From positions 186,001 through 250,000 of the forward strand of contig NZ_KB889963.1 of NCBI RefSeq assembly GCF_000372845.1: a stretch of DNA of 64,000 nucleotides, read 5' to 3'. The notes under the pieces were generated by a model that worked only from the letters and a program-made list of their open reading frames with translations, had not been told where the DNA came from and made no database searches. The position numbers were made by a program, and so were the translations under genes. The DNA comes from Methylocystis rosea SV97 (lineage in GTDB: Bacteria; Pseudomonadota; Alphaproteobacteria; Rhizobiales; Beijerinckiaceae). Below, in pieces: positions 35,511 to 46,152 of the stretch. Positions within the stretch are counted from its first letter, which is position 1, and each line of letters opens with the position of its first letter.

Positions 35511-35622
35511 CCCTCTCTCGCGAGAGAGGGTGGCCCCGCCAAGCGGGGCCGGGTGAGGGGAATTTCCCGCGCCCTCATCCGTCGCGCATTCGCGCGACAC
35601 CTTCTCCCGCAAGCGGGAGAAG
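35511..35622. repeat. Cluster of four palindromes between rpoA and rplQ
   Basis: There are four perfect hairpins: CCCTCTCTCG/CGAGAGAGGG (35511-35530), GGCCCCGC-CAA-GCGGGGCC (35532-35550), GTCGCGC-ATTC-GCGCGAC (35581-35598) and CTTCTCCCGC-AA-GCGGGAGAAG (35601-35622). They are interspersed with GGGTGAGGGG and CCCTCATCC, which also pair approximately. The composite is a typical Hyphomicrobiales intergenic mosaic element. It could modulate readthrough or mRNA stability of rplQ. Confidence 0.8.
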
Positions 35623-35630
35623 GGGGAAAC

Positions 35631-36650
35631 TCAATAATGCTCCTCGAATCTCTTCGCGAGATCGTCGATGTTCTCCGGCGGCCAGCCAGGGACTTCCATG
35701 CCCAGATGCAGACCCATCTGCGCCAGCACCTCCTTGATCTCGTTCAAGGACTTGCGGCCGAAGTTCGGCGTGCGCAGCATCTCGGCTTCCGACTTCTGGA
35801 TAAGGTCGCCGATGTAGACGATGTTGTCGTTCTTCAGGCAGTTCGCCGAACGCACCGAAAGCTCCAACTCGTCCACCTTCTTCAGCAGCGCCGGATTGAA
35901 AGCGAGTTGCGGAATGGACGGCGCAGCCTCCTCGCGGCGCGGCTCTTCGAAATTGACGAAGACGTTGAGCTGGTCCTGCAGAATGCGCGCCGAATAGGCG
36001 ATCGCGTCTTCCGGACTCATCGCGCCATTTGTTTCGACCGTCAGCGTCAGCTTGTCATAGTCGAGAACCTGGCCCTCGCGGGTGTTTTCGACCCGATAGC
36101 TGACCTTTTTGACCGGCGAATAGAGGCTGTCGATCGGAATGAGGCCGATCGGGGCGTCTTCGGCGCGGTTGCGGTCGGCGGGTGCATAGCCCTTGCCGTT
36201 GGCGACGGTGAACTCGATGCGGATCTCGGCGCCTTCGTCGAGCGTGCAGATGACGAGTTCAGGGTTGAGGACCTGCACGTCGCCCGTCACCTGGATGTCG
36301 CCCGCGGTGACGGCCCCTGGTCCCGTCTTCTTGAGCGTCAGGCGCTTCATGCCATCGCCCTGGTATTTGATGGCGATGTCCTTGATGTTGAGGACGATGT
36401 CGGTCACGTCCTCGCGGACGCCGGGGATCGAAGAGAACTCGTGCAGCACGCCGTCGATGTGAATCGACGTGATCGCCGCGCCCTGCAAAGACGACAGCAG
36501 AATGCGGCGCAGGGCGTTGCCAAGCGTCACGCCGAAGCCGCGCTCCAGCGGCTCAGCGACCGCGGTCGCGACGCGCTTGGGATCGTCTCCGGCGGCGACT
36601 TCGAGCTTGTTCGGCTTGATGAGTTCCTGCCAGTTCTTCTGGATGCTCAC
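35631..36650 (-). CDS. rpoA: RNA polymerase alpha subunit
   Basis: 339 residues. The N-terminal assembly domain has [23 protein letters not shown]; the C-terminal domain, which binds UP elements and activators, has [27 protein letters not shown] followed by [18 protein letters not shown]. The length is normal. It follows rpsK by 79 nt in the alpha cluster. Confidence 0.99.
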   Translation of the reverse strand: MSIQKNWQELIKPNKLEVAAGDDPKRVATAVAEPLERGFGVTLGNALRRILLSSLQGAAITSIHIDGVLHEFSSIPGVREDVTDIVLNIKDIAIKYQGDGMKRLTLKKTGPGAVTAGDIQVTGDVQVLNPELVICTLDEGAEIRIEFTVANGKGYAPADRNRAEDAPIGLIPIDSLYSPVKKVSYRVENTREGQVLDYDKLTLTVETNGAMSPEDAIAYSARILQDQLNVFVNFEEPRREEAAPSIPQLAFNPALLKKVDELELSVRSANCLKNDNIVYIGDLIQKSEAEMLRTPNFGRKSLNEIKEVLAQMGLHLGMEVPGWPPENIDDLAKRFEEHY

Positions 36651-36729
36651 TTGGAGGCCTTTCCTTGAAGCTCCTGAGTGCGGCGCCGGGCATGCGCCGC
36701 GCCGCGCGAAATCAAATCAGACAATGAAC

Positions 36730-37119
36730 TCAGACGCGGCGGCGCTTGCGCGGCCGGCAGCCGTTGTGGGGAATGGGCGTTACATCGCGGATCGAAGTTA
36801 CGGTGAAGCCCGCCGCCTGCAGCGCGCGCAGCGCCGACTCACGGCCGGAGCCCGGACCGGAGACTTCGACTTCAAGCGTGCGCACGCCATGCTCGCCGGC
36901 TTTGCGGGCGGCGTCTTCGGCGGCCATCTGCGCGGCGTAGGGCGTGGATTTACGCGAGCCTTTGAATCCCATCGACCCGGCGGACGACCACGACACAGTG
37001 TTGCCTTGCGCGTCGGTGATGGTGATCATGGTGTTGTTAAACGTCGAATTCACATGCGCGACGCCGGAAACGATGTTCTTGCGCTCGCGGCGGCGAACGC
37101 GCGTTGTGTCCTTAGCCAT
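36730..37119 (-). CDS. rpsK: Ribosomal protein S11
   Basis: 129 residues with [39 protein letters not shown] and the end [14 protein letters not shown], diagnostic of uS11 on the 30S platform. It is 103 nt after rpsM. The intervening sequence carries a degenerate copy of a dispersed repeat (37175-37204). Confidence 0.98.
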   Translation of the reverse strand: MAKDTTRVRRRERKNIVSGVAHVNSTFNNTMITITDAQGNTVSWSSAGSMGFKGSRKSTPYAAQMAAEDAARKAGEHGVRTLEVEVSGPGSGRESALRALQAAGFTVTSIRDVTPIPHNGCRPRKRRRV

Positions 37120-37222
37120 TTTTTCTTGCGTCCTTCAAACGCGCCCGTAGTTCCAGGCGCTAGGGATTTCGGTTGTCATGGCCGGGCGTGTCCCCGCCAT
37201 CCATAATCGTCCTGACGGCCGA

Positions 37223-37591
37223 CTACTTCTTCTTGCCGGCGATCGGCTTCGCCTTGCCCTTGCGGGTGCGGGCGTTGGTGTGCGTGCGCTGGCCGCGCAC
37301 GGGAAGCTGGCGGCGATGGCGCAGGCCGCGATAGCAGCCGAGATCCATCAAGCGCTTGATGTTGATCGCGACCTCGCGGCGCAGATCGCCTTCGACCATG
37401 TAGTCGCGGTCGATGGTTTCGCGAATTTGCAGAACTTCCGCGTCAGTGAGCTGCGCCACGCGGCGCTCGGCCGGGATGCTCACCTTCTCGCAGATTTCCT
37501 CTGCCTTCTTGGCGCCAATGCCGTGGATATACTGGAGCGCGATGACGACGCGCTTGTTGGTCGGGATATTGACGCCTGCAATACGGGCCAC
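37223..37591 (-). CDS. rpsM: Ribosomal protein S13
   Basis: 122 residues: [26 protein letters not shown] at the start and [22 protein letters not shown] near the end, the uS13 signatures of the 30S head. It is 208 nt downstream of adk, long enough to hold a separate promoter for rpsM-rpsK-rpoA-rplQ. None could be identified. Confidence 0.98.
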   Translation of the reverse strand: MARIAGVNIPTNKRVVIALQYIHGIGAKKAEEICEKVSIPAERRVAQLTDAEVLQIRETIDRDYMVEGDLRREVAINIKRLMDLGCYRGLRHRRQLPVRGQRTHTNARTRKGKAKPIAGKKK

Positions 37592-37799
37592 TTTGTCTCT
37601 CCATGTGAGAAGGAGCCTTAAGCTCCGGGATGACGCCCGCGTCCGGTGGAGCCCGGCCCATGCGGACGGTTGTGAACCGTCTTCATACGAAAACAGGCCC
37701 CGCCCCCCAATCCGGGAGCCGGAGCCGACTGTCCAACAACGTGAAGACTGCCTATTTAGGGGCCAACGGGTTGAGGGTCAAGCGATTCCGCGAAAAAAT

Positions 37800-38387
37800 C
37801 TAGTCGGCGTCCGACAGGGCGCGATCGATCTCCGCGGTTACATCCTCAATCGGCGCCATCCCGTCGATCCTGGTCAATTCGCTACGCTTGGCGTAGTGCG
37901 CCGACACAGGGGCCGTCTGGGCCCGATAGGCTTCGAGCCGCGTCTTGAAGCTTTCCGGATTGTCGTCTGCGCGCACCGCGCCGCCCGCGGCGCGGGTTTC
38001 ATCCACCCGTTTGCGCATCCGGTCGACGAGCGCGCCTTCGTCGACGGCGAGCTCGAGCACGGCGTCGAGCGACAAACCCCTGCGCACGAGAAGCTCCTGC
38101 AGCGCCTCGGCCTGCGCCACAGTGCGCGGGAAGCCGTCGAGAATGAACCCGCTGGCGCAGTCAGACGCGCCGAGCCGTTCGTCGATCAGGCCGATCACGA
38201 CCTCGTCCGGCACCAGCGCGCCAGCGTCCATGATCTCCTTGGCCCTCAGGCCAATCGGCGTTTTCGCCGCGACCGCGGCGCGCAGCATGTCTCCTGTCGA
38301 CAGCTGCGGCACGCCGTGCTTTTCGACCAAACGCGCCGCCTGCGTTCCTTTGCCGGCCCCGGGCGGACCGAGCAGCACCAGCCTCAT
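37800..38387 (-). CDS. adk: Adenylate kinase, short-lid form
   Basis: 195 residues. P-loop [15 protein letters not shown]-binding [29 protein letters not shown], and [23 protein letters not shown]. The LID domain is the short type with no Zn-binding Cys, as is common in alphaproteobacteria. It interconverts AMP, ADP and ATP. The start overlaps the secY stop by 4 nt (ATGA-type coupling). Confidence 0.97.
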   Translation of the reverse strand: MRLVLLGPPGAGKGTQAARLVEKHGVPQLSTGDMLRAAVAAKTPIGLRAKEIMDAGALVPDEVVIGLIDERLGASDCASGFILDGFPRTVAQAEALQELLVRRGLSLDAVLELAVDEGALVDRMRKRVDETRAAGGAVRADDNPESFKTRLEAYRAQTAPVSAHYAKRSELTRIDGMAPIEDVTAEIDRALSDAD

Positions 38388-39724
38388 CGGGCGCGTTTCC
38401 CGCCGCGAAGCTTGGTCTTGCGAATCAGCCCCTCATATTGCTGCGCCTGCATATGACCGTGGATCTGCGCCACAGTATCCATGGTGACGCTGACGACGAT
38501 GAGCAGCGACGTGCCGCCGAAATAGAAGGGCAGATTGGCGTAGGCGATGAGCCCTTCCGGAATGATGCAGATGACCGCCAGATAGGCCGCGCCGAGCACG
38601 GTGATCCGCATCAGCACTTCGTCGATGAATTTCGCGGTGCGTTCGCCGGGGCGAATGCCCGGCACGAAACCGCCGTGCTTCTTGAGATTGTCCGCCGTCT
38701 CGACCGGATTGAAGACGATCGCGGTGTAGAAGAAGGCGAAGAACACGATCAATCCCACATAGGCGAGCATATACAGCGGCCGCCCATGGCCGAAATAGGC
38801 GGAGATCGTCGCGAAGATGCTCTCGCTGCCGGTCGACTGGTAGAAATTCGCCACGGTCGTCGGCAAGAGCAGCAGCGACGATGCGAAGATCGGCGGGATA
38901 ACGCCGGACGTGTTCAGCTTCAGCGGCAGGAAGGACGTCTGTCCCTCGTAGACGCGGTTACCGTGCTGACGCTTGGGATAGGTGATCAGCAGGCGTCGCT
39001 GCGCCCGCTCCATGAACACGATGAAGGCGACGACGGCGAAGGACATGATGATGACGCCGATGATCAGCGCCGTCGAAATTGCGCCCTGCCGGCCGAGCTC
39101 CAAGGTCGACACGATCGCCGACGGAAACGCTGCGACGATGCCCGCAAAGATGATGAGCGAAGATCCGTTGCCGATTCCGCGCGAGGTGATCTGCTCGCCA
39201 AGCCACATCAGGAACATTGTGCCGCCGACCAGCGTCACGACGGTGGTGATGCGGAAGAACAGGCCAGGATCGGTGACGACGCCCTGCTGGCCCTCGAGCC
39301 CGATCGCCATGGCGTAGGCCTGGAACGTCGCGAGCGCGACGGTGAGGTAGCGGGTATATTGGTTGAGGACCTTGCGGCCCTGCTCGCCCTCTTTCTTCAG
39401 CGTCTCGAGCGTCGGAATCACCGACGTCAGCAGCTGGACGATAATCGACGCCGAAATATACGGCATGATGTTGAGGGCGAAGATCGCGCGGCGCTGCACG
39501 GCGCCGCCCGCGAACATGTTGAAGAGCTCCAGCATGCCCTTCGACTGGCCGAAAAAGCTCTTCGCGAAAGCCTCGGGGTCGATACCCGGCAGCGGCACGT
39601 AGGTGCCGAGGCGATAGACGATCAGCGCGCCCAGCGTGAACAGGATGCGCTTTTTCAGTTCCTCGGATTTGCCGAAGGCGGAGAGATTGACGTTGGCCGC
39701 GAGCTGCTCGGCTGCCGATGCCAT
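38384..39724 (-). CDS. secY: Protein translocase subunit SecY
   Basis: 446 residues with ten membrane helices. These form the Sec channel with SecE and SecG. Recognisable blocks are [64 protein letters not shown] and [19 protein letters not shown]. It lies 155 nt after rplO, with a strong hairpin between them, unlike the tight spacing elsewhere in the cluster. Confidence 0.98.
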   Translation of the reverse strand: MASAAEQLAANVNLSAFGKSEELKKRILFTLGALIVYRLGTYVPLPGIDPEAFAKSFFGQSKGMLELFNMFAGGAVQRRAIFALNIMPYISASIIVQLLTSVIPTLETLKKEGEQGRKVLNQYTRYLTVALATFQAYAMAIGLEGQQGVVTDPGLFFRITTVVTLVGGTMFLMWLGEQITSRGIGNGSSLIIFAGIVAAFPSAIVSTLELGRQGAISTALIIGVIIMSFAVVAFIVFMERAQRRLLITYPKRQHGNRVYEGQTSFLPLKLNTSGVIPPIFASSLLLLPTTVANFYQSTGSESIFATISAYFGHGRPLYMLAYVGLIVFFAFFYTAIVFNPVETADNLKKHGGFVPGIRPGERTAKFIDEVLMRITVLGAAYLAVICIIPEGLIAYANLPFYFGGTSLLIVVSVTMDTVAQIHGHMQAQQYEGLIRKTKLRGGKRAR

Positions 39725-39840
39725 GAAGGAACTCCCCTTTCGCGCCGCTGTCGACGCGACGCCATTTTGTTGGGCTCAGCGCTCGGAGCTAGCAGCGCGC
39801 GAGGCTCGCCCGCTCCGTTCGGAGCGTTTGGTATAAAACA

Positions 39841-39870
39841 GCGCAGCCGCTCATGCGAGAGCGGCCGCGC
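39841..39870 (-). terminator. Terminator-like hairpin between rplO and secY
   Basis: Read on the minus strand, a 12-bp stem (GCGCGGCCGCTC / GAGCGGCTGCGC, one G-U pair) with a 6-nt loop is followed by TGTTTTAT. It starts 9 nt after the rplO stop. On the plus strand the same hairpin is followed by CTTTTTG. A full terminator would isolate secY, so partial termination or 3'-end protection is more likely. A second palindrome, CGCTCCG-TT-CGGAGCG, lies at 39811-39826. Confidence 0.6.
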
Positions 39871-39879
39871 CTTTTTGAG

Positions 39880-40356
39880 TTACTGCGCTGGCGTCTCGCC
39901 GGCGAGAAGTTTCACGGTGCCGCCGGCGCCCTCGATGGCCGCGACCGCCGACTTGGAGGCCGCCGAGACCTCGAAGGCGAGCTTCGTCTTCAACTCGCCC
40001 TGGCCGAGGATCTTGACGCCGTCGCGCGGTCTGGTGACGACGCCGGCCGCAAGCAGCGCCTCGACCGTCACCGGCGCGGTGGCGTCGAGCTTGCCGGCGT
40101 CGAGCGCCTGTTGAATGCGCCCGAGATTGACCTCGTTGTAGTGGGTCGAGAACGGATTGTAGAATCCGCGCTTCGGCAGACGCCGATGCAACGGCATCTG
40201 ACCGCCCTCGAAGCCCTTGATCGCCACGCCGGTGCGCGCCTTCTGGCCCTTGACGCCGCGTCCGCCGGTCTTGCCCTTGCCGGAGCCGATGCCGCGGCCG
40301 ACGCGCATGCGGTTCTTGCTCGCGCCTGGATTGTCGGTGATTTCATTAAGTTTCAT
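39880..40356 (-). CDS. rplO: Ribosomal protein L15
   Basis: 158 residues: [41 protein letters not shown]-type start and [18 protein letters not shown], diagnostic of uL15, a late-assembling 50S protein. It starts 10 nt after rpmD and is the last gene before the 155-nt gap to secY. Confidence 0.98.
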   Translation of the reverse strand: MKLNEITDNPGASKNRMRVGRGIGSGKGKTGGRGVKGQKARTGVAIKGFEGGQMPLHRRLPKRGFYNPFSTHYNEVNLGRIQQALDAGKLDATAPVTVEALLAAGVVTRPRDGVKILGQGELKTKLAFEVSAASKSAVAAIEGAGGTVKLLAGETPAQ

Positions 40357-40366
40357 GGCCGCGTCC

Positions 40367-40576
40367 TCACTTCCCGTCGACGGTTTTGGCGTCGACGATT
40401 TTCACGAGATGCGCCACCTTAGCGATCATCCCGCGCACGGCCGGCGTGTCTTCCAGCGCGCGGCGGCGGCCGATGCGCGTCAGGCCGAGGCCAAGAAGCG
40501 TGCGGCGCTGCCGTTCGGGCCGGCCGATCGGGCTGCCGATCTGTTCGACGACGATCTGCTGCGTGCTCTTCGTCAT
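40367..40576 (-). CDS. rpmD: Ribosomal protein L30
   Basis: 69 residues with [40 protein letters not shown], the complete uL30 fold of the 50S subunit. It is spaced 11 nt from rpsE and 10 nt from rplO, in the normal spc-cluster position. Confidence 0.97.
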   Translation of the reverse strand: MTKSTQQIVVEQIGSPIGRPERQRRTLLGLGLTRIGRRRALEDTPAVRGMIAKVAHLVKIVDAKTVDGK

Positions 40577-40587
40577 GGGTCGTCTCC

Positions 40588-41157
40588 TTACGCGTCGACG
40601 GCGTCGGCGTCGACGCCTTGACGGCGCGACTGCAGCACCGAAACTTTAAGCGAGCGGCGCGCCGCGACGGAGCGCGGCGAGTCTTCGCGGCCAAGCGCAT
40701 CGAAGGTCGCGCGGATCATGTTGTAGGGATTGGACGACCCCTGGCTCTTCGCCACGACGTCGTGCATGCCCAGCGTTTCGAAAATCGCGCGCATTGGACC
40801 GCCGGCGATGATTCCGGTGCCGGCCGGCGCAGCGCGCAGAATGACGCGGCCCGCGCCATGGCGGCCATGAACGTCATGATGCAGCGTGCGGCCTTCGCGC
40901 AGCGGCACGCGGATCAACGCGCGCTTGGCCGCTTCCGTCGCCTTGCGGATCGCCTCAGGCACTTCGCGCGCCTTGCCGTGTCCATAGCCCACGCGGCCCT
41001 TCTGGTCGCCGACGACGACGAGCGCGGCGAAGCCGAAACGCCGGCCGCCCTTCACCACCTTCGCGACGCGATTGATGTGGACCAGACGATCCACAAATTC
41101 GCCGTCGCCGTCACGATCCCGATCGCGGCCGCGACCGCCTTCTCCTTCACGCGCCAT
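40588..41157 (-). CDS. rpsE: Ribosomal protein S5
   Basis: 189 residues from ATG 41157 (a five-residue longer start is possible). Residues 1-20 are an Arg/Gly/Asp-rich lead ([19 protein letters not shown]). uS5 blocks follow: [42 protein letters not shown] and [16 protein letters not shown]. It guards decoding accuracy in the 30S body. It is 138 nt after rplR, in a gap rich in palindromes. Confidence 0.97.
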   Translation of the reverse strand: MAREGEGGRGRDRDRDGDGEFVDRLVHINRVAKVVKGGRRFGFAALVVVGDQKGRVGYGHGKAREVPEAIRKATEAAKRALIRVPLREGRTLHHDVHGRHGAGRVILRAAPAGTGIIAGGPMRAIFETLGMHDVVAKSQGSSNPYNMIRATFDALGREDSPRSVAARRSLKVSVLQSRRQGVDADAVDA

Positions 41158-41176
41158 TGTCTCTTCCGTCACTTAC

Positions 41177-41246
41177 GCGGCGTGATGCGCCGCTCGCTTC
41201 CTTCACTGCCGACCCATCGGATCGACGCCCGGCGCTTGAGCGCCGG
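41177..41246. other. Palindromes in the rplR-rpsE gap
   Basis: GCGGCG-TGATG-CGCCGC (41177-41193) and the perfect CCGGCGCT-TG-AGCGCCGG (41229-41246) lie in the 138-nt gap between rplR and rpsE. No T-run follows on the minus strand, so these are not terminators. RNA structure or processing is possible. Confidence 0.4.
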
Positions 41247-41295
41247 CACGCATTCCGCGCGAGAAGCGCGCGCCCTCAACGACGCGCGCCCCCTG

Positions 41296-41658
41296 TTAGA
41301 ACTCCAGACCGCCCTCGCGGGCGCCGTCTGCCAGCGCCTTGACGCGCCCGTGATACATGTAAGCGCCACGGTCGAAAACGACCTCCTTGACGCCCTTGGC
41401 GACGGCGCGCTCCGCGAGGAGCTTGCCGACGACCTTCGCCGCCTCGACGTCCGCGCCAGTCTTCAGACCCTCGCGGTTCGCCTTCTCGAGCGAAGAGGCG
41501 GCTGCGACCGTCGCGCCCTTCTCGTCGTCGATGATCTGCGCGTAGATCTGCTTGGACGAGCGAAACACCGAAAGGCGCAACCGCCCCTTGGCGCGTTCAC
41601 GGATCGCCCGGCGCACCCGCGCCTTTCGACGCTGTTCGACTTTGACATCCCTGGCCAT
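41296..41658 (-). CDS. rplR: Ribosomal protein L18
   Basis: 120 residues: [39 protein letters not shown] and the end [28 protein letters not shown], which identify uL18, the 5S rRNA-binding protein. It follows rplF by 9 nt. Confidence 0.98.
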   Translation of the reverse strand: MARDVKVEQRRKARVRRAIRERAKGRLRLSVFRSSKQIYAQIIDDEKGATVAAASSLEKANREGLKTGADVEAAKVVGKLLAERAVAKGVKEVVFDRGAYMYHGRVKALADGAREGGLEF

Positions 41659-41667
41659 GGCGGGTCC

Positions 41668-42201
41668 TTACTTCTTCTTGCCTTCCTTGCGGAAGATGAA
41701 TTCATTGGCGTATTTGACGCCCTTGCCCTTGTAGGGCTCGGGCGGGCGCAACGCACGGATCTCCGCGGCGACTTGACCGACCTGGCGCCGATCCATGCCG
41801 GTGACGGTGATTTCCGTCGGCTTCGGCGTCACGATCGCGATGCCGGCCGGAATCGGATAGCTCACGTCATGCGAATAGCCGAGCGCGAGTTGCAGCGTTT
41901 TTCCCTGCACCGCGGCGCGATAGCCGACGCCGGTGATCTCAAGCTTCTTTTCAAAGCCCGTGGTCACGCCGACGACGATATTGTTGATCTGGGCGCGCGC
42001 CGTGCCCCACAGCGCGCGGGCGCGCTTGGTTTCATTGCGCGGGTCGACCGAGATGGCGTTATCCTGCTGGACGACGGAGACGTCGTCGGGCGCCAGAAAC
42101 TCCAGCTGACCCTTCGCGCCCTTCACCTGCACGAGCTGACCGTCCACCTTGGCGGTGACGCCGGCGGGAATGACGACAGGCTTCTTGCCGATACGAGACA
42201 T
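41668..42201 (-). CDS. rplF: Ribosomal protein L6
   Basis: 177 residues from ATG 42201: [33 protein letters not shown] opens it, with [14 protein letters not shown] in the second domain and [24 protein letters not shown] at the end (uL6). A 16-residue extension upstream in frame is not conserved and runs over the RBS region. It is 32 nt after rpsH. Confidence 0.98.
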   Translation of the reverse strand: MSRIGKKPVVIPAGVTAKVDGQLVQVKGAKGQLEFLAPDDVSVVQQDNAISVDPRNETKRARALWGTARAQINNIVVGVTTGFEKKLEITGVGYRAAVQGKTLQLALGYSHDVSYPIPAGIAIVTPKPTEITVTGMDRRQVGQVAAEIRALRPPEPYKGKGVKYANEFIFRKEGKKK

Positions 42202-42233
42202 GGTTGCAAATCCTGTTTGATGAGGCGCAAGGT

Positions 42234-42632
42234 CTAGAAGACCTTGCACAGCACCTCGCCACCGACATTATTCTCGCGCGCCGCATGATCGGCCATGACG
42301 CCCTTCGGAGTCGACACGATGGTGACGCCGAGGCCATTCGCCACGCGCGGCACTGCGTCAACGGCCGCATAGACTCGGCGGCCCGGGCGCGACACGCGTT
42401 CGATCTGCTTGATGACCGGCTCGCCGTCGAAATACTTCAGTTCGATCTCGAACTCAGTCCGGCCATTGCCGAAGTCGGTGCTGCTATAGCCGCGGATATA
42501 GCCCTCTTCCTTCAGCACGTCGAGCACATGCGCGCGCAGCTTGGAGCCCGGAGAGGACACCTTGTCCTTGCGGCGCATCTGTGCGTTGCGGATGCGGGTG
42601 AGAAGATCGCCCAATGGATCGTTGATCGCCAT
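42234..42632 (-). CDS. rpsH: Ribosomal protein S8
   Basis: 132 residues: [42 protein letters not shown], and [13 protein letters not shown]-type end (here [31 protein letters not shown]). It is uS8, which binds central-domain 16S rRNA and regulates the spc operon in E. coli. It is 10 nt after rpsN. Confidence 0.98.
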   Translation of the reverse strand: MAINDPLGDLLTRIRNAQMRRKDKVSSPGSKLRAHVLDVLKEEGYIRGYSSTDFGNGRTEFEIELKYFDGEPVIKQIERVSRPGRRVYAAVDAVPRVANGLGVTIVSTPKGVMADHAARENNVGGEVLCKVF

Positions 42633-42642
42633 CTGCGTCTCC

Positions 42643-42948
42643 TTACCAGCTTGACTTCACGAGGCCGGGCACCAGGCCGCGGGACCCCAATTCGCGCAGC
42701 GCAATGCGCGACATTTTCAGCTTGCGATAAAACCCGCGCGGACGGCCCGACACTTCGCAGCGGTTGCGCACGCGAACGGGCGCGGAATTGCGCGGGAGCT
42801 CAGCAAGCTTGAGACGCGCCTCGAACTGCTCTTCGACGCTCAGCGTCTTGTCATTCGCGACCGCCTTCAGCCGCGCGCGCCGCCCGGCGTAGGACTTCAC
42901 GAGCCTTCGCTTCCGCTTGTTGTTCTCTATCGCGCTTTTCTTCGCCAT
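42643..42948 (-). CDS. rpsN: Ribosomal protein S14, zinc-free form
   Basis: 101 residues beginning [29 protein letters not shown] and ending [18 protein letters not shown]. The CxxC pairs of the short zinc-binding S14 are absent; the [17 protein letters not shown] block is the C-minus form. It sits 47 nt after rplE. Confidence 0.97.
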   Translation of the reverse strand: MAKKSAIENNKRKRRLVKSYAGRRARLKAVANDKTLSVEEQFEARLKLAELPRNSAPVRVRNRCEVSGRPRGFYRKLKMSRIALRELGSRGLVPGLVKSSW

Positions 42949-42995
42949 TACCAGTTTCGCCTTTCAGTATCCGCGTTTGAGGAGCTGTTACGCCC

Positions 42996-43718
42996 TCACT
43001 GCCGGAACGGGAAATTGAACGCCTTCAGCAAGGCGCGCGCCTCTTCGTCGGTCTTGGCCGTCGTGCAGACGATCACGTCCATGCCCAGGATCGACTCGGC
43101 CTTGTCGTAGTCGATTTCGGGGAACACGATGTGCTCCTTGATGCCGAGCGCATAATTCCCGCGCCCGTCGAACGACTTCGGATTCAATCCGCGGAAGTCG
43201 CGCACGCGCGGCAGCGCCACGGTGATCAGCCGGTCGAGGAACTCGTACATGCGCGTCTTGCGCAGCGTCACCTTCGCGCCGATCGGCATGTTCTCGCGCA
43301 GCTTGAAGGTCGAGATCGCCTTGCGCGCGCGGGTGACGACCGGCCGCTGGCCGGCGATAAGGCTAAGGTCGGCCGCCGCCGACGTCGCCTTCTTGCTGTC
43401 GTTGACGGATTCGCCAACGCCCATGTTGAGCACGATCTTCTCGATCGTCGGCACTTCGAGCGCGTTCTTATAGCCGAACTGCTTCTGCAACGCTTCGCGC
43501 ACGACCTCTTCGTAATGCTTGCGCATGCGCGGCACGTAGGAGCCGTCCGCGCCGAACGCTGCCGCGTCGTCGCCGGATGTCGCCGGCTTTTCCTTAGCCG
43601 CAGGCTTTTCGCCGGATTTGGCGGCGGCCTTCTTGGGCTCCTTCGCCTCCGCGCCCTCGGCGGCGGGCTTTTGAGCCTTGGCGGGCTTTTCGGCCTTGGG
43701 CTTCTTTTCCTCAGCCAT
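42996..43718 (-). CDS. rplE: Ribosomal protein L5 with long N-terminal extension
   Basis: 240 residues; normal uL5 has about 180. The core starts near residue 62 ([15 protein letters not shown]) and has all uL5 blocks: [47 protein letters not shown] and [14 protein letters not shown]. The first 60 residues are almost only Lys, Ala, Glu, Pro and Gly ([16 protein letters not shown] and so on), like a histone-H1 tail. The ATG at 43718 overlaps the rplX stop by 8 nt. No start codon nearer the core is better placed, so the extension seems real. Confidence 0.95.
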   Translation of the reverse strand: MAEEKKPKAEKPAKAQKPAAEGAEAKEPKKAAAKSGEKPAAKEKPATSGDDAAAFGADGSYVPRMRKHYEEVVREALQKQFGYKNALEVPTIEKIVLNMGVGESVNDSKKATSAAADLSLIAGQRPVVTRARKAISTFKLRENMPIGAKVTLRKTRMYEFLDRLITVALPRVRDFRGLNPKSFDGRGNYALGIKEHIVFPEIDYDKAESILGMDVIVCTTAKTDEEARALLKAFNFPFRQ

Positions 43719-44028
43719 CGATCAATTCTCCGGAACGCTTGGCGACGCGGACCTTGCGGCCGTCGTCGAGAATCTTGAATCCAACCCGCGTCGCCTTGCC
43801 GTCCTTGGGATCGGCGACCGCCAGATTCGACAAATTGATCGGCGCGGCCTTGTTGATGATGCCGGCTTCGCGATCCTTGGTCTGACGCTGATGGCGCTTG
43901 ACGATGTTGACGCCGTCGACGACGGCGCGGCCCTCGTCGGGAATCACGCGCAGCACCTCGCCGCTGCGGCCCTTGTCGCGGCCGGCGAGAACGACGACTT
44001 TGTCGCCCTTCTTGATCTTGGCGGCCAT
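43711..44028 (-). CDS. rplX: Ribosomal protein L24
   Basis: 105 residues starting [26 protein letters not shown], the KOW motif of uL24, an assembly initiator of the 50S. The ATG at 44028 overlaps the rplN stop by one base (TAATG). A longer in-frame extension upstream is rplN in another frame and is not coding. It overlaps rplE by 8 nt. Confidence 0.97.
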   Translation of the reverse strand: MAAKIKKGDKVVVLAGRDKGRSGEVLRVIPDEGRAVVDGVNIVKRHQRQTKDREAGIINKAAPINLSNLAVADPKDGKATRVGFKILDDGRKVRVAKRSGELIDG

Positions 44029-44396
44029 TACAAAACCTCCGGGGCGAGCGAGATGATCTTCATGTGGTTCTTGGCGCGCAGCTCGCGCGGCACCGGCCCG
44101 AATATGCGGGTGCCGATCGGCTCTTTCTGATTGTTGATCAGCACCGCGGCGTTCGAATCGAAACGGATCACGGAGCCGTCGGCACGCTTGATGTCCTTCG
44201 CGGTGCGAACGACGACGGCCTTCAGCACATCGCCCTTCTTGACGCGGCCGCGCGGAATCGCCTCCTTGATCGACACGACAATAATGTCGCCGACGCCGGC
44301 GTATTTGCGCTTGGAGCCGCCCAGCACCTTGATGCACATCACGCGGCGCGCGCCGGAGTTGTCGGCGACGTCGAGATTGGTTTGCATCTGAATCAT
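44028..44396 (-). CDS. rplN: Ribosomal protein L14
   Basis: 122 residues with [37 protein letters not shown]-type start and [28 protein letters not shown] end: uL14 at the intersubunit bridge. It is 83 nt after rpsQ and coupled to rplX. Confidence 0.98.
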   Translation of the reverse strand: MIQMQTNLDVADNSGARRVMCIKVLGGSKRKYAGVGDIIVVSIKEAIPRGRVKKGDVLKAVVVRTAKDIKRADGSVIRFDSNAAVLINNQKEPIGTRIFGPVPRELRAKNHMKIISLAPEVL

Positions 44397-44479
44397 GGCT
44401 TACCCGCCTTTCGTTCCGGTCTGGTTTCGGCAAGCCCGCTTTGACTCGCCGACTTCGTCCGGACAGTTCGTTCTAACGA

Positions 44480-44722
44480 CTACGCCTCGGCCGTCACTTC
44501 GACGACCCGCCAGCGCTTCAATTTCGAGATCGGCGCGGTCTCTTCGATCGTCACCGAATCGCCCACCTTGAACGCGCCGTTCTCGTCATGGGCGTGATAG
44601 TTCTTCGTGCGGCGCACCGTCTTCTGGAACAGCGGGTGGGTGAAGCGACGTTCGACCTTCACCACCACGGTCTTGTTCTGCTTGTCGCTGACGACGACGC
44701 CCTGGAGAATTCGCTTCGGCAT
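44480..44722 (-). CDS. rpsQ: Ribosomal protein S17
   Basis: 80 residues: [34 protein letters not shown], then [31 protein letters not shown]. It is uS17, a primary 16S rRNA binder. It is 6 nt after rpmC. Confidence 0.97.
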   Translation of the reverse strand: MPKRILQGVVVSDKQNKTVVVKVERRFTHPLFQKTVRRTKNYHAHDENGAFKVGDSVTIEETAPISKLKRWRVVEVTAEA

Positions 44723-44728
44723 GGCGCT

Positions 44729-44941
44729 TTAACCCTGCTTTTCGGCGCGCTTATGCGCGGCGATGGTTTTCGTGCGGGCAATGTCGCGACGAACGACGCG
44801 CACGCGTGAGGTGTTCTCGAGCTGGCCGGTCGCCCGCTGGAAGCGCAGATTGAACTGCTCTTTCTTGAGCTTCAGCACTTCGTCATTGAGCTGATCTTCG
44901 GTCATCGCCTTGATGTCGGAGAGGCGCTGTTTGGATTTCAT
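44729..44941 (-). CDS. rpmC: Ribosomal protein L29
   Basis: 70 residues from ATG 44941: [43 protein letters not shown], the helical hairpin of uL29 near the exit tunnel. The frame continues upstream into rplP antisense of meaning and is not coding there. It is 10 nt after rplP. Confidence 0.97.
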   Translation of the reverse strand: MKSKQRLSDIKAMTEDQLNDEVLKLKKEQFNLRFQRATGQLENTSRVRVVRRDIARTKTIAAHKRAEKQG

Positions 44942-44951
44942 CACGTTCCCC

Positions 44952-45365
44952 TTATTCGGCGATGCGTTCGATGAAGCGCGTCTTAATCGGCAGCTTCGCG
45001 GCAGCAAGCGTCAAGGCCTCCCGCGCGATAGGCGCCGGCACGCCGTCGATCTCGAACATGATGCGGCCGGGCGCAACGCGCACGGCCCAGAATTCCGGCG
45101 CGCCCTTGCCCTTGCCCATACGCACTTCGGTCGGCTTCTTGGAGACCGGCACGTCGGGGAAGATGCGAATCCAGACGCGGCCGGCGCGCTTCATATGGCG
45201 CGTCAGGGCGCGGCGCGCGGCTTCGATCTGGCGCGCGGTGATGCGATCCGGCTCCAGCGCCTTTAGGCCGAACTGACCGAAGTTCAGCAAAAAGCCCGCC
45301 TTGGAGGCGCCACGGATGCGGCCCTTAAAGGCCTTGCGGAACTTGGTGCGTTTGGGTTGCAGCAT
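44952..45365 (-). CDS. rplP: Ribosomal protein L16
   Basis: 137 residues: [62 protein letters not shown] and [27 protein letters not shown], all uL16 (contacts A-site tRNA). It is 24 nt after rpsC. Confidence 0.98.
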   Translation of the reverse strand: MLQPKRTKFRKAFKGRIRGASKAGFLLNFGQFGLKALEPDRITARQIEAARRALTRHMKRAGRVWIRIFPDVPVSKKPTEVRMGKGKGAPEFWAVRVAPGRIMFEIDGVPAPIAREALTLAAAKLPIKTRFIERIAE

Positions 45366-45389
45366 GATTGCGCTCTTTAATCTTGTTCG

Positions 45390-46139
45390 TTACGCCGCGT
45401 CGCGCGGTTCGCGGTGCTCGCGACGGCGGCGTTCGCCGCCGCGGTCGCGATCGCCATGATCGCCGCCGGACGCCTGTTCGGCCGCCTTCTTATCCTGCGC
45501 CATCGGATCGTGCTCGAGGATTTCGCCCTTGAAGATCCAGACCTTGATTCCGCAAGCGCCATAGGCGGTATGCGCGGTCGCCGTGCCGTAATCGACGTCG
45601 GCGCGCAGCGTATGCAGCGGCACGCGCCCTTCGCGATACCATTCGAGACGGGCGATCTCGGCGCCGCCAAGACGGCCCGAGCAATTGATGCGAATGCCCT
45701 GCGCGCCCAGCCGAATGGCCGATTGCACGGCGCGCTTCATCGCGCGGCGGAAGGCGACGCGACGTTCGAGCTGCTGGGCGATCGACTCGGCGACGAGCGC
45801 GGCCTCGGTTTCGGGCTTGCGCACTTCGACGATGTTGATGACGACTTCGCTGCCGGTGAGCTTGCCCACAAGCTTGCGAATCTTGTCGATGTCCGCGCCC
45901 TTCTTGCCGATGACGACGCCGGGACGCGCCGAATAGATCGTCACGCGGCACTTCTTGTGCGGGCGCTCGATGACGATCTTCGACACCGCCGCCTGCTTCA
46001 GCGTTTTCGACACGGTTTCGCGGATCGCCATGTCCTCGTGCAGGAGCTTGGCGTATTCGCCCTTATTGGCGAACCAGCGCGAATCCCAGGTGCGGTTGAC
46101 GCCCAGTCGCAGCCCGATCGGATTAACCTTCTGACCCAT
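45390..46139 (-). CDS. rpsC: Ribosomal protein S3
   Basis: 249 residues: [26 protein letters not shown] domain [17 protein letters not shown] and the C-terminal [35 protein letters not shown] block: uS3, part of the mRNA entry helicase. The last 35 residues are an Arg/Glu/Asp-rich tail ([23 protein letters not shown]), longer than in E. coli. It is 13 nt after rplV. Confidence 0.98.
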   Translation of the reverse strand: MGQKVNPIGLRLGVNRTWDSRWFANKGEYAKLLHEDMAIRETVSKTLKQAAVSKIVIERPHKKCRVTIYSARPGVVIGKKGADIDKIRKLVGKLTGSEVVINIVEVRKPETEAALVAESIAQQLERRVAFRRAMKRAVQSAIRLGAQGIRINCSGRLGGAEIARLEWYREGRVPLHTLRADVDYGTATAHTAYGACGIKVWIFKGEILEHDPMAQDKKAAEQASGGDHGDRDRGGERRRREHREPRDAA

Positions 46140-46152
46140 GGTTTTAAATCCT

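Noticed and set aside
36469-40114. Long plus-strand frames antisense to the ribosomal and secY genes
   Set aside because: Shadows of GC-rich codon use opposite essential genes; translations are low-complexity His/Arg/Asp-rich.
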